Below are positions 39,834 to 53,600 of a DNA stretch of 64,000 bases, piece after piece. Each line of letters starts with the position of its first letter. The stretch's first letter is position 1. The notes beneath the pieces are model-generated. The model saw only the letters and a program-made list of their open reading frames with translations. It did not search any database and was not told where the DNA came from. Source of the stretch: Angiostrongylus vasorum (taxonomy: Eukaryota; Nematoda; Chromadorea; Rhabditida; Metastrongylidae); contig JADANN010000445.1 in NCBI GenBank assembly GCA_018806985.1, forward strand, positions 1,614,501-1,678,500, given 5' to 3'. A program made the translations under genes and the position numbers.

Positions 39834-42800
39834 ATGCTTGACGAAGTACGCTACGACCGTCAGCTGCGACTTTGGGGAGAAGAGGGGCAAAACTCCATCT
39901 CTCGTACATCTGTATGCGTTTTGGGCTCATCGGCACTAGGTACTGAGATTTTGAAAAGCCTTGTGTTGGCTGGAGTTCGATCTGTTTGCGTTATGGACAG
40001 TGAACTTGTTCGGATGCCCGACCTTGGACAGAATTTTTTCCTTCGTCAGTCGGATATTGGTCGTCCAAGAGCAGCTGCTACAGTTGAGTGCTTGAAGGTG
40101 GGACGAGCAGCTTTTTTCTCATTGCATTGCTTCAGTAGTTTAAAAACTGGCTAAGAGAAAGGCAAAGCAAAGGCCTTCCTTGGTGTGGTAGATAGCACGT
40201 GGAACCCCGGTAAAAGTAATCGCGTAATCAAAGTCCAACCAGGGTTACGAGTTTTGCTCATATTTCCGCATAGTTTTAGTTGTACTTCACATTATACCCT
40301 GCCATGGAAAACGAATAGTCAGGAAATGAAAAGCTCTAATAAAAAGTTGCTGTACACAATAGGTTTTTCTCAGCGAGCGCATGACATTGTATTAATGAAA
40401 TAGGTCAGCTGCACTTTCTGTTAATTAGATCGTCCTTTTGTATTGCTTTCCATTTATATCAATTTAATTTCTATTTGTACCATTATTCTTGTATTTCACC
40501 GCTTTCTAAGCTTGTGCCTTATGAACGAGATTCTTATAAAGTGATACCACTCTCAATTGTTAGCGAATGGAAGTTTAATCATTGACTTAGTCAAGATGAT
40601 GCTGAGATATTTGCAAAACTCCGGGCCGCAGGCGTCTACCGTGGGGAACGAGCGCGCTATTACCCTGGACTAATGCTTTCACGACCACACCATGCGGGTC
40701 CATTGACATTGACTTGGTCATTGACTTGTGCTACATATTCCTATGTATTATACATATTTCAGGAGTTGAATCCATCGGTTCTCGGAGAATGTTTATTGTT
40801 ATCCCCACTTAATCTACCAGAACAGGATATGACAGTTCTACTGCAGTTTCACGTGGTAGTTGGAACTAATTTGCCCGAGGAAGTAACATCGAAGATATCT
40901 TCATTTCTATTTCCACGCAGTGTTCCCTTTATATCAACGAGGTTGGAGCCCTTTTCGTTGTAAAAGTCGATATTAATCGTGAACATTTGTTATAAACTAG
41001 TCCATAAATTGTTATAAATGGTTTTAGAATTTCCTCCAAAATTATGAAGATTAATCTTTTTTTTCCTCGCAACGGTTTACCGCTTCATCATTGCTAGGAA
41101 GTGTTCCTGGGTGTCGGGCTGCGGTGTACAGCGGGAGGATTCACCCCCCTGCCAGGGTATCCCAAGCGCTGGGAAGGAGTCCGGTGTTTTCACCAGGAAA
41201 TGGTGGCAAATCTCCTTCTGATCCACAGGGACGGCGATCGCCTGTGGTTTTAACAACCTGGGGCAGACTTTATCTTGGCTAACACCGGGACTCCAAGGAA
41301 CTATAATGGCAAAACCAGCAAAACTCCGAAAAAAATGGGATTTATGCTATGGCCTGCGCAACCAGTGAAAACTGGTCATCCAAGTATCCGAGTATGTTCT
41401 TTTTTCGTAACATGCTTTCATAACGATTATTTGTGGACAATTTGTGAGCAGTAGAGTAGTTAATTTCAAGGTACATAGTTTGTTTCTGCTTTCAAAAATA
41501 AGGATATACGTGTATACATGGAGAATGCAAGATTGAATACTGTCAAGCTGTCGAATTTAAGGGCGTATGGACTTCTTGGTTACATTCGTGTTTTCGTTCA
41601 AGAGCATACCATAGCAAATAACCATGAAGAAAATGCTCTTCCAGACCTGCGCATTGATAAACCATTCCCAAAATTGCTCGAGATGGTTGCGAACACTAAT
41701 CTCGAGTCGATGACCTTGGAGGAACTCCGACATACGCCATACATTATTTTGTACTTGATAGCTTTACAGCGATACAAGAATGTATGTTTTTTTACAAGAA
41801 CATTATTGTTCTTTTTTCAGAGGGTGCACTAGGTCTTTCCAGTTTCCAGTAGGCCAGCATTTTACTCTCGCTTTCAAGCTTAAAGGTGGCCGTTCAGGTT
41901 GTAGGAGATGAACTCGCTTTCCCTGATAATTATACGGAGCGAAAGCGTTTCCTCGAAATTCTTTGGAAAATGCGACGTGAAGGAGATTCTGGTTCCCTAG
42001 ATTCGGAAAATTTTATCGAGGCTAAGGCTGCATTGATTCGTTCATTACAGAAAACAGAGGTAATGTTGACAACGAAATTTTCCCAAATCAATTCATATTG
42101 CATTCTAATGCATGGACCGTATAGCCATGCCTTAAGACAAAAACATCAGATTCACTAGGTTTAAGGTTCCTCGCCATGTGATGGATATTCTCATGGATGA
42201 GAACTGTAATGACCATTCGCAATGTGTGGTACCATTTTGGCTTATATGTGCAGGACTTCGGCGATTCGTTAACGCCCATGGTGTTCTACCTCTTACCGGG
42301 ATGCTTCCTGATATGACAAGTGACAGCATGAGGTCTGCTTTTACACATTATCAGATTATGTTAAGAAGTATTTATATTTTGAAAACATGAACCTTATATC
42401 CGCAGGCGTTTGATAGCGTGAAAACCATATTTATAAGAAAAGCCACCATTAAAAGCATAGTTTGAATAGGAAATTCAGGTATTCTCACCTAGCTTCAATT
42501 TTCCACGAGAAGGCTCTTTCTGATGCTACAGAGGTTTTCGAGCACACAAAAAACATTGAGAAAGAAAGAGGTTTGAATGTGTGTTTCGGACCAGAGACTT
42601 TTTGAACATTTGTGAATTCTTCAGGTTAACATGTCGTTTTGAACTCAAATTCGTCTTCATGTTTGAATATCTGTCCACTATTCGCAGATCATCTCGTCTC
42701 TATAGATGTTTCGTTGCATTCGTACTTCAGTGTTCTACAATGTCTTACATCAAGATTGGATTTAGGTGTTCAAGAAATCATAACTGAAGATTTATGCTAT

Positions 42801-45800
42801 CGATTTTGCAAAAATGCACGTGGTATTCGTTTGCAGAGAGGTACACAAAAGGATTCTTTAGAGGCATTTCAGGTAAGAACGTTTACTTGCCTCTATGTCT
42901 TCACCTTTCACTTGTATCATCTGTACAACGGCAGTAAAATTACCACTCCTTGCCATCGCATATCGAAGGAAGGTTATCATATTTTCCCTCAGACTTATCA
43001 CCAAGAAAGTTGATTGTGTGGTGGGTGATCCTCTTCTTCCTGTTCTGCACGACATCGCATTGTGTTTAGTAAGAGTAAGACGCCTGTTAATCAGTGATCG
43101 ACGTTCACCTGCTTGGTCTTTCCGGCCATCTTGATGTTCAACTTATCGGATTGTGTGACAGCTCTTTTTCTAACTTTAGACCGAGTTTTGCAACCCTTTC
43201 TATCCCTGCGGATGCTTTTTAGCATCATAATCTGGGTTGTGTGTTTAGCAATACAGAAGTGTTTAACATCCTTTAGCAATACAGAAGTGTTTAACATCCT
43301 ATTTGCCTAGCTTCTAGCTTTTCGAAGTGTACATTATGTCAAAACTGTGGAGCATTAAGCAGTGACAAGTGTTTTCTGGCCTCTTCACATCTTCGATACC
43401 CTTATCATCTTCTCAAATGTCCAATGTTTTCGGAACTAGATGCTTTGCGGTCCTTTCTAGGCAAGTGATAGAGGAACTATCGCAAGTACTCTGAACACCA
43501 ACGCGGTCGCGAATAATTTAAGGAGACATCTAGACCCATCGTCCTGCAACGCACACGTGGAATCGATCCCCGCGCGCATGGCCCACGAAGCCTTCCATCC
43601 CTCCGGGGTCGGCAACTGGTACCAGACTAGTCTGGGAGGATAGCAGCACTGGCTCTATACATCGGCAGGCCACCGCGAGTTATTGTAAAGGCCAGATATT
43701 CAGTCACCTTTAAACGATGCTCAGTGAAGTCGAATGCATGGCGCATCTCTTCTGCATGAGTGATTGATTAAACGCCGAGAGCTTTATCCTTTTATTGCTG
43801 TTTACCTAGGCCCATAATGACCTTTTCTGGTTGCAATGAGACCTAGGCAATAGAACAGGCAGGATTTCATTTATCAGGACACGAGTGTGGCGAGAAATTA
43901 TCTAATGAGCCCAAATGTTGTTAGCAAACGCATTCTTGATGCTGGTGACTCTGCATTTGCACTAGAAATTTTATATAGATACATTCATTAATAGGTGAAT
44001 TAGTCTTCTAAATCGTAATCGAAAATCATAAATCTGTACTTGAATAGGTCAAGTGTGAATATTCTCAACATCACAGCTGAACGTGCTACCTGTAGGCACT
44101 CTATTCCCAAAAGCTGGGAAAATAAAAGGTCTCCTCGAAAAGTGTGATGCCGGCTATGTATGTGCTGCGGGTGAGCAGAGCTGTAGCTTGCGGCAGGGTT
44201 AAATGGAGACTTCGTAGACGATAAAGCTGATGTGGACAACAAAAGGTGCAGGTGAAATGCGTTTGAGCACCCACCCCATTACTTTTCTAATTTCCTCTTC
44301 GTTGTTGTCCCAGTAGTGTTTCTGAACTGGAGAACATAAAGCCGTTTAGAACTTTTTTTCTTTGGTGACACGTTGCCAACAGGTGGATCAGAAGGATTTT
44401 CATAAATATGCGGGGATTTCTTTTTTGTTTGAATATAAGAGTGGATCCTCTGTGGAGTCGTCGTTCAGATACGTTCTGGATATACGCTAATATATTCTTG
44501 CGTTTACATATGCACCAATGGGAAGGTATTTAGTCTGCTGCATAGCACGCAAGGAAACATCACGTTAGTCTTTATCTCAAAGCACGTGCGTAGTCGCTTT
44601 CGTTTACGTTTAATCTCCCATTATCAATAAAGGATAAACACGTCAGTACGTGACTGACGGGGTCAATGTCTCTTAGGTGAGAAGGTTCCTTGAGAAAAGA
44701 AAGTAGTTATTGGAGGTATGAGGTCTTTGTCTGAAAAAAACTTGATACTACTTGATACTTGAACGGCCCGTCCTCACTGGTTGTGCAGGTCTCAGCATAA
44801 TAACCATTTTTTGGAGATTTGCTGGTTAAACCATTGTGGTTCTTTGGAACCCTGAGGTCAGCTTGGCCAAACTCTGCACCAGGCCTCCACCACCACGAGC
44901 AGTCGCAGCCCTTGTGGATCAGAGGGAGATTTGCCACCATGCGACTTTGATACCACGACGGTGATGGATCCTGGTATTGGTTTACTCTTAGCTATGCTTC
45001 CTGTTGGAAACGCCGAACTCCTTCTCCGCTTGCGAGACCCTGCCGTGGGAACGAATCACCCCGCTGTACATCGCAGTCTGACACCCACGAATACCTCCCA
45101 TCCGCGATGAGACGATAAAACGTTGAGAGGGTCTGAAAAAAAAACGCTGAAGAAGGGAATCGGTAACAGTGCGGCTTCTTTAGTTGGAATGTAAAGGATG
45201 TGCTAATATTACAGATGACAATTTTTGTAAATGTAAATGCGTTTCAGGGCAACGAAGTCTTTGAAACTTTGTCTGTTTAGGCAGTTCTTAATGGTGCTGT
45301 AAATCAGCCGGAAGAAAACGGACATATATCGGCTGCTGTCTGGTTTCTGCTACTAAAGGCTGTCGATAAGTTTCACCGTGAGAAAGGAAGGTGACTTCAC
45401 TTTAAACTAAGTTATTTCAAGGTTGTTTCGTACTCGGTTCCTTAATAATATTCGAATATGCATGGACATTAAAATGTTTATGTGTAAACGTCACTTAGAT
45501 ATCCTGGAACCAACGGAGTACCATGCACTATTGATGCATTAGATCTCAAACAACGCGTAGTTTCTATTGTTTCGTTATCACAGATAGAAGATCCAGAAGC
45601 AGTAATCGCGCAAGTACCACAAAATGCAATAGCCGAGATATGCAGATACGGAGCTGGAGAAATCCATGTTGTCGCAAGTCTCATTGGTGGTAAATTTTGG
45701 AATTTAGTTCTTAATAGGGAGTTATTTTGAAGGTGACTGTGGTTGGTGCAAAAATGAATGGCAGATTTTGAACTGTAACTTTGAAAAGCTGTAAATCTGA

Positions 45801-47426
45801 TGTAATACAGCTCTATTAAAATGACTTCTGTGGGAATCTGCACATTTTTGCCAACAAGTTTATTTATCCCGATAGTTTAGAATTCTGAAGTTACGGAAGC
45901 GACGAATTATTTTGAGACATTTCTAGCAGCGGCTTGGGAGCTGTGGATTTTCCCTTGCAAGGAGTTATCGGGGTGCACGAAAAAAGTAATCGGTTGGCGA
46001 GAGGTCCAATATGTATGATGAGTAAGGCAGAGCTTCGTTGCCCTAGTCCAATAGCTTCTGTTGCCATAGTTGCGCAACATGTGGTGGAACGTTTTTTATG
46101 CTAGAAAAACAAACTCTCTTGACCAAATCTGAGTGCATACACCGAAATTTTTGGTGCGGCTCTATCGATTTTCTAACAGTACATCTCCGCATTCATCGTC
46201 CTGCCAGGATTCAAGACATCTTACCAGATGATTTTATCTGCTGAGAACGAAAAAAGAAATCATCGTAACTATCGATACAAATTCGATTTGGCTCTGGGAA
46301 ATCATTAAAAGCCGCACTTCTATGCAACCTCATACACTGAACGTCGTCTGCTATATAGAAACCACTTGTCATCGTATCATCATCCCACTAAGAAATGGGT
46401 GGTTTTCGTGTGTGAAAAAACGCACAGAGTGAGTTCTTGATGGAAATCTTACTGTTATTTATTCATCGAGCCTTTCTACATATCCATTGTTTTCTAAATG
46501 TTGAGCCATTGTTAGCCTTTAAATGTTGTTTTATCACAGCCACTTAAGTGGTTTTTGGAGTGACGCTTTCGGGGTCAAAGTTATGCTCTATGCTATGGTT
46601 ATATTTCGAGCTGCTACCATTGCTTTGTGTCTAAGTTTGAACTCAGGAAGCATTGTGTTGTGATTTTCACTAGATAAACGGTTTACCTCCTCATCGTGGC
46701 TGGGAGGAGTTCCTGGATGTCGCATTGCGATGTACAGCGGCGCGATCCATTCACCCAGCAAGGCCTTGCGCGAGGAGAATGAGTTCGGGGTTTTCATTAG
46801 GGAAGCCCATCTAAGAGTAAGCCAGTACCAGGATCCACCGTTGCGCTGGTATCAAACTAGTCGCATGATGGCAAATCTTCCTCTGATCCACAAGGGTGGT
46901 GACCGCTTGCGGTGGAGACGACCTAGGGCAGGCTTTGGCTAGGCTGACCTCTGGACTCCAGGGAACTATGTTGGCTAAACCAGGAAAGCTCCGAAAACGT
47001 GGAAATTCTGCTGAGAACCGCACAACCAGTCAGGACTGGCCATCTAACTATTTAAGTGTGTATATCCTGATGACGTAATGCGCAGTTATTTTTTGCACTA
47101 GCCGATAATTTAGTTTAAAGAATAGTTTGAAGACCATCCGTAGATTGATTACCACTTATGACATCGTTAGATATGCAATAAATCAGGAATGATCTGTAAA
47201 TGTATGGATGCTGACAGAAGAGCATAAGGTTGATAGAGCTGTAAAAATGTTCTTGGAAGTTGCAGCTTCTCCGCATTCATATTCGAGTGTCTTGTTTCAT
47301 CCTTTGTCATTTTCAGGCATCGTTGCTCAAGAAGTCATTAAGTTGGCTACAAATCAATACGTACCGCTAGACAACACCTTCATATACGATGGACACACAC
47401 AACAAAGCTCGGTTTTTCGAATGTAG
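39834..47426 (+). CDS. ula-1: NEDD8-activating enzyme E1 regulatory subunit (APP-BP1/NAE1)
   Basis: This protein pairs with the UBA3 catalytic subunit to adenylate NEDD8 and start cullin neddylation. Ten exons join in phase: 39834-40097, 40763-40941, 41562-41781, 41886-42059, 42166-42332, 42479-42570, 42766-42872, 45281-45390, 45499-45689, 47317-47426. Total 537 residues against 534 in human. Motifs: YDRQLRLWGEEGQNSISRTS (N-terminal E1 signature), VLGSSALGTEILKSLVLAGV (nucleotide-fold glycines), DLRIDKPFPKLLEM, LLLKAVDKFHREKGRYPGT and QEVIKLATNQYVPLDNTFIY near the C-terminus. No catalytic cysteine is expected in this subunit. It starts 269 bp after the MMAB stop, which suggests co-transcription. 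The acceptor at 41885 (TTAAAG) is weak but is the only one keeping frame. Confidence 0.96.
40590..40700 (-). repeat. Repeat family D fragment
   Basis: Short reverse piece with GATGCTGAGATATTTGC and GGCGTCTACCGTGGGGAACG inside the first ula-1 intron; the rest of the element is absent. Confidence 0.7.
41070..41400 (+). repeat. Dispersed repeat family B, copy 6
   Basis: Forward copy from CAACGGTTTACCGCTTCATC to GGTCATCCAAGTATCC, with a deletion after CACCAGGAA. It is inside the second ula-1 intron. Confidence 0.85.
43244..43299 (+). repeat. Perfect 28-bp tandem duplication
   Basis: Unit TTTAGCAATACAGAAGTG followed by TTTAACATCC occurs twice in a row (43244-43271 and 43272-43299) without a mismatch. 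Confidence 0.95.
43540..43795 (+). repeat. SINE-like repeat family A, copy 7
   Basis: Forward copy lacking the first part of the head. B-box-like GGAATCGATCCCCGCGC, body ACCAGACTAGTCTGGGAGG, tail GAGAGCTTTATCCTTTTATT. Confidence 0.8.
44740..45135 (-). repeat. Dispersed repeat family B, copy 7
   Basis: Full-length reverse copy from TGATACTTGAACGGCCCGTC to GAGACGATAAAACGTTGAGA, about 145 bp upstream of the ula-1 exon at 45281. Confidence 0.85.
45690..47316. other. Last ula-1 intron (1.6 kb)
   Basis: Contains family-B copy 8. From 45.7-46.6 kb no feature is recognised. Confidence 0.6.
46678..47055 (+). repeat. Dispersed repeat family B, copy 8
   Basis: Near full-length forward copy from ACGGTTTACCTCCTCATCG to GACTGGCCATCTAACTATT. 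Confidence 0.85.
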
Positions 47427-47809
47427 TGAACTTAACTCCTTTCTGCCCTTGGTTTATTCACTCATTATGGCATCCTTTGGATGTCATGTAATTACACAGT
47501 TTCGCAATTGTAAATCCATGCTTCCATCCTTGCTGGCACATTCACAGTAAATTCTTTGGCTGCTGTGCATACGTGGTGGGAAACTGTTTAGCCTTCAGTC
47601 TTCAAAAATATATCTCTCAATTTGTGATGAACAGTTTGAAAGTGATTAGAACCTAAAAATCCTGTAAAATAAGCTACAAGTTCCCCCATCTTCCTTTATT
47701 CGTTCGTTTAATGAAAACTCGACTTTTTTTTTGAGCCTAGTGGTCGTCTTTTTTCTCGTTTTTTGCTCCCGATGCTTCCATCTCGAACAGCGAAGTAAAC
47801 AAACAAACT

Positions 47810-47945
47810 AGCTGAGAGACAAACGAAACGAAGGACGCCCATGGTGTGGTGTTGAACGCGTTAGCCCCCTTAAAAGGTAATAGCACGTTCGTTTCCCACC
47901 GCTGACACCTGCGCTCCAGAGTTTTGCAATTATCTCAGCATCATT
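47810..47945 (+). repeat. Repeat family D fragment
   Basis: Forward tRNA-like half: CTAGCTGAGAGACAAACG, GGTGTGGTGTTGAACGCG, CACGTTCGTTTCCCACCGC, ending TTTTGCAATTATCTCAGC. Confidence 0.75.
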
Positions 47946-48599
47946 TTGGTTGTAAACAAACAAGATTTCTTCTGTCAGGATACGACACTTTCTATGAACG
48001 TGCCAGCATGTGGACTGTGTTTGTTTTTTCTTTCTTGTTCTTCTATGGTCCGTATTCACATATATCCGTACTCACACATTGTGTCAACAGCAGGACTTCC
48101 ACTCGTCTTTGATTTGTATCTGTCACCCACGAGGATTAGGATCATTATTCTGATTCACCCCTAAGACGAAGATTACTTCTTCTTCATAAATGTCGTTGAA
48201 TGCTGGTCATAAGGCTACCGGGTTTTGGTTATGAGAGGGAGCTTTTCCCAAACATATTCCAATTTGTCCACACTGCATGGATGGGAACTTGGTTGAATCT
48301 GGCAGCGTCAAATCAACAACCTTATATTTTCATTGTTGAGCTTACGGTGTTATTTGCTTATGATGTTACTTAGTCAATCCAACTTCTTTGTACTGATTCC
48401 ATTATTAGTTTGCTATGTGTATATGTACATGTATGACGGTTTAATCATTCAAGCTTAATGTTCCTGTTTCGAAGCCATAAAAGTCTCGTGTGGTATGTCG
48501 CAAGAAGACAAACATTCGGTACTAAACTAGCCTATAAGATACGCTTGTCCTACTCCCCTCCACAAATATGCATTGTGCTAATGCGTACCGTCACATACG

Positions 48600-48905
48600 T
48601 TGTGGGTGATGCAAGGTAGCGTGGTCCTATTCCATGCGATGTCCCCGAATGTTCCAAATTGCAAAGTGGTAAACTTCTCTTTGATCCACAGTGACCAGGC
48701 TGTCGATATGAGAACGTTCATTCCCGGTTATCTCAAATCCACGCATTACCACCGTTTGTGTTAATGGGAGAAGATAAAGGTTAAACTTGCAGCGGAGGTC
48801 AAATACTAGTTTGAATATCAACCATCGATGACGTCTGCAAAACAAGGCAAAGATTGGAAGGAGTGCTGGAATCCACATGACATTTGAAGGCGGGTCATCC
48901 AGGTA
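48600..48905 (+). repeat. Decayed family-B repeat
   Basis: Only scattered blocks remain: AAAGTGGTAAACTTCTC, TTTGATCCACAGTGACC and GGCGGGTCATCCAGGTAAC. Confidence 0.4.
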
Positions 48906-49379
48906 ACTATCATTTGTGTAACAGCAGCACAGAGTACACCTTGCTTTAATACGACAATCTCAATACGGCACTATAAACCGAGACATATGTGATACAACCA
49001 CAACTATGCCGAGATAGGGCAGAACTCAGGATTTTTGGAGAGCTTCAAGCAGCGATCACCGCTGCAGAGAGCTCATGTGCTATCCATCACACCAAGGCCA
49101 TTGCTTTGCCTTTTTTCTGCCATGTTCTTACTCGGTCGGTGATATCAGCAAAGCATTGAGATATGTGTATTTGAAGTTTAAGGTCAGGGAATTATTGTCC
49201 TTACTACAGACATACGAACGTTATGGATCTAAGGCGTTCCAATAGTATCAAACGAAGCGCTATTTGATATTCACAGATTTAACAGGAGCTTTCGGCTTGG
49301 TGTACTCGTTGTGCTCTTCAACACCCAAAGAGTTTTAGTTCAACACAAGATTTTTTCGTGAGGTGTATAACATGGGCAT

Positions 49380-49765
49380 GGTTGACATCTCCGCTTCGCG
49401 AATGTAATTCATCATACTTTTCCACTCGATTCGCTTCCTCGTATGCACAATCCATTAAGGACTTTGAAGTTTTCTTTGCGCGTAGATTGGTTGCTGCTTG
49501 AGGATTCTTTCGTCATTCGCCACGAATGTCGTTGAGTGCTGGTCGAGTCGATTCTCCCTGGAATCCTGAGATAGCCGTATTGAGTAGTTCGTGAGTGGAT
49601 TAGAGGAAACGAACTTGTCCCAGACAAGTCGTACCAATTTCTGAATCCCGGAGAGATGAGATACTTGGTTGGCCCAGTGTGGGTTCGAAACAGGGCATGG
49701 CTAGGTCGGGGGGCTGTTAGCGTAGTGAACAGGATCAATAACACTGCGCTGTCCTCTCCATTGCG
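49380..49765 (-). repeat. SINE-like repeat family C, copy 9
   Basis: Reverse copy: CACTCGATTCGCTTCCTCG, CGCCACGAATGTCGTTGAG, CCCAGACAAGTCGTACC, GGGTTCGAAACAGGGC, ending AACACTGCGCTGTCCTCTCC. Confidence 0.8.
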
Positions 49766-50671
49766 AACATGACCACATCAAGTACCATTTAATTGAAATG
49801 AATCTTGGCTTCGTGTTTAAGAATGCAGGGGGAAGAACTAAACAAAGCCCTGTTCGGGAAGAACAGACTTTTTCTAGGTGAGAACTAGCAAAAAATTCTA
49901 GCTATGTCCGGCTGAGTGGACAGGTCAGCACTGCCAAGAATTTCTTATAGACTCAGATCTGCAAAACGGACATAGTTGTTTTACCCATAACGTCCAAAAT
50001 CAGTAGAGGAGAACCAACTGATAAGACTGCATCTGGACAAGCGGTAGAGCAGTGCCGTGAAGTGACGGCTTTTCGCTACATGTGAGACGAAGAGCTGCTT
50101 ACTATTTGCCCACGCAGTGTCGCACGCCTCATAAAAGCCCTGGGGACGATATATGTTATTCGTGTCCTTAAGCGGAACAAGCATACCCCAGCATTCCTAA
50201 AGATGCTGCAGACTTCTCCGTCGTACTGCTTCAAGTGCTGCAAACGAAAGCACCAGTTGCACCATTTACGAGAACTTGCACTTTAGGCGCCTAGTGCGAC
50301 GTGATGTGTGCGAATACGAATGGTGGCGGGACATTCGACATTCATATCAGGATTTTCCTTCCAGGTTTCTTTTGTTTATTGGGAGTGTGGTGATGTACTG
50401 CCTTTGATATTGCCTCCATTTGAGATTCTAATCGCGAAATCCAGACTTGGTTTAAAATTTCAGGATAGTTTGTCATGGTGTACATAGACTATAGTGTCAT
50501 CGCTGAGTCGTTGTCGGAATTTGGCTATTTTATGGCCGAAAGTGACGCGTTAATAGACAAAGGTATCATAGGCGGCTTTTTTAAAAGAGTTTAAAATTGT
50601 TTCCTCACTATGGAAAGAGGTTGTTTGTTAGTATAAAGTGCTAGGAAGAGTGAAGGGATAAGACAGGACAC

Positions 50672-53600
50672 GTGGCCATTTCAGTGAATTCGCTGGCAAC
50701 TGAGTTCAACCTCAGTATGGATGACTTTGTCGATGAGCTACTCGCATCGGCAGTGAACATGAAGAGGTCGGAGATCGATCTCGGCATTCTTGAGCATATG
50801 GAAGCGGGTCTGAGTAAGAAACTGAAGAAAAACCTCGGTAGAGTGCTTACACCTTCTTCTTCAAAGTCGAAGAGGTAGCGTTTCAAGTAAGCCTTTCAAG
50901 CTTCACTTTTGAGTTTTTCACAGCGTTGCTTCATTAAGGACTTTTGGAGAGCGTAACATGGATGAATCCTCTCTTAGCGTTTCTTCTATGGACGTTGATA
51001 CTTCTATCCACGAAGATTTCGGGTCTACTCAGCTTATCGGTAAATATCGTGCGTTTGCACCTGTAGCGTAAGTAACTTTACTTGTTCATAATATCTCTAT
51101 TTCTATGAACCTAGCTGATAAGATTCTCGAGTCGGCCACTTTTAGGGCTACATAGCTAGGGGAAATGATTAAGCGCATCATGTGCGCCATGTACTAGCCC
51201 TGGGAATCGGATGGATTGGAGAATGAGGTCGCTATCTCTAGTGAGAGCATTACTTGTACTTTTCGTATAGCCATAAGAGTACGAATTCGTTAAGGATAGA
51301 ATGTGCTTCTGTGCTTGTGGATTTTACACTACCGTTTCATTTAATCAAAGGACTGTAGGGCAGCTAACTGACGGGGAAAATACGTGAAAAGAGGTTTGTA
51401 GCCGTCGGCATAGCCATGTGTGCCGTCGTGCTAAAGACAGCTAAAAACAATATAAAGAAAATGTGAGTCTCTTCGCGTTATCGATCATGCTGACCTCACT
51501 GAGCAGATCGCAGCGGTACGAATGGATATTTTACTGGTTTCCATTCGATTACTTGACAAATTAACGAAATTACAGGTGGTACGTTGGTCTCTCATGGCTG
51601 CTTACTACTCGTCGTTCATTAAATTTATGATTTATTAGTCATTTTGTTGTCGCATGTACTCCTATCATTTCGACTTCGTATCGCCTTGAGTCATTTCAGG
51701 TCGTCACCATCTAATGCGAAGTACCAAGCGAGGATGGAACGAAACGTTGTTGTACGAGAAATGCAAGGCCAGATGTTCGTGAGCAGTTCAACTGTGGGAA
51801 GCTCTATTCGAATCACTCTACTCTCGGTTATGCCATCCCATTTATATGCGTTGGATAAGGCGCCAAATATAATTGACGGTGAGTAAATATTCATGTAACA
51901 TTAATATCCGTTCTGTCGAAGGTGGCATGCCCATAGTCAATTTGATCCTGTTAAACGGAAAGGCAGCTTCTAGTTGTTTTCAGTAGAACAATCTTCATTT
52001 TTCGGAATATCGTTGAGATTTCTACGTTTTGTCTTTGTTGATGATGCAGATTTATTGTTTGTTGTGGTGTTGTCGATTTACAATGTCAACCTTTTTTTAT
52101 CATGTTTAAGCAAAATGTGGGCGCTTGGCCAGCTTCGCTGCAAGGTGTCGTCAAGCGAATTCTGAAATCTCCAGCTGGTCTATTCCTGTACCGGGCTCTT
52201 CGGTTTGCTAGTTTTTTTTTCAGTAATTGGTTGTGTTTGACTCAGCGCTTTGGTCATGGCAAATTGCCTCTACGAATGGAGGTTTTAGAGCTCTGAGTAT
52301 GTCTATGGCGAGATCGTGAGAGATTTGTTTGAGGATCTACCACTAAGTGACCATTGTGTCTCATTAATGATGGATGATGAAGTGGGCACGGTGATTAAGC
52401 TAGACCTTAGTCGTCTACCTGAAGTTAGTATCTTCCCCGGACAGGTGACGCTTTCGAAATGTTTTTCGCGGTTTAACTCTCTTCTTAACGTTTGAGTTTG
52501 AACACTTTTTCTGAAATATTTAGATATGCGTTATGAGAAGACATTTTTGAATCCACAGAAAACACTCATAGTTGACATAGTGTTTTGTTTTACTCTTTCA
52601 GGTAGCGGCACTACTTGGTTCATTTGAGAATGGGGATCGTTTTGTGGCAACTCGTCAGCTTTTTCCTAATCCTTTGCCTTTGTCAACTTTTGAACGAACT
52701 GCAAATGATGGTAAAGAATTAGTGCTACGTTTTCGAACGAAATTATGTCCCGGTTATCCTTTAGTGGTTATTTACCTAAATTCCTCTTCCTTTTGTTCCT
52801 ATGAGGCTAAAATTGCTCGTAGTGAAGTTTAATTCGTCTTTGAAGTTGATATATGAAGGAGGAAGTAAAGCAATCTTACAATTTATTAGGGCGTCATAAA
52901 TTGGTGGTGACGTCCTGTGTTGGAAGCTCAGTTAATGTTTTTAGATAATACTTCAGAAAATCTCCGTGTATGGTGCGCTTGTGGACCGTTCACATCCAAT
53001 GAAAATTGTTCGTACGAACAGCTCTGTGATCTCCTTGACATGGTTAAGCAACAGCAACCAAATGTTCTTGTTCTGGTTAATCTTTATTTGAATTATTTTC
53101 TCAGTTATGAATTGTGAATTACAACGACAGCTCGTTGTGATGGCGTAAAAGTCTAATTTTTATGTTCCAAATATCTTGTACTGTAATTTGTAGTCCTTGC
53201 ATTATAAACTGTAACAATCCAAATTTCCAGATGGGACCGTTTGTTGAACGTAAAAATGCATATATGAAGCTTCCACAATTCTCTGAAGAATATGGAGAGG
53301 TAATGGACGAACTTATGAGGAAAATAGCAAAATCTCTTGAAGGGCGAGTTTCCAATTCTTTTAACTTAATACGACAAACTCAGAATGTTCCGTCGACTTC
53401 TATAAGTGTATACTTCTTAGTGCAGATGTCGTACAGAGTTGATCGTACAGCCTGCTCCATCCCGTGATGCCTGCTCCAGCTCTGTTTTTCCAACGCCTTC
53501 ATTAAAAATCTGCTCCGACGTTTGCAAAAAACTCGGTCGTCGGCTTCATTCAGTGCCAGAGCCTTGTGTTGTTCGCATTAACGGAATCGAGTTAGCTCTC

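Larger units (their letters stand above)
42873..45280. other. ula-1 intron (2.4 kb)
   Basis: The flanking exons join in phase 0 and the family alignment is continuous across the join, so no exon is missing. It holds a 28-bp tandem duplication, a family-A copy and a family-B copy; otherwise nothing identified. Confidence 0.7.
47427..50671. other. ula-1 to div-1 intergenic region
   Basis: A 3.2-kb interval with a family-D fragment, decayed family-C and family-B pieces (48100-48300 and 48600-48905) and a full family-C copy. A short minus-strand frame at 50184-49981 has no recognisable family. Regulatory sequence for div-1 presumably lies in the last few hundred bases, but no motif stands out. 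Confidence 0.5.
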
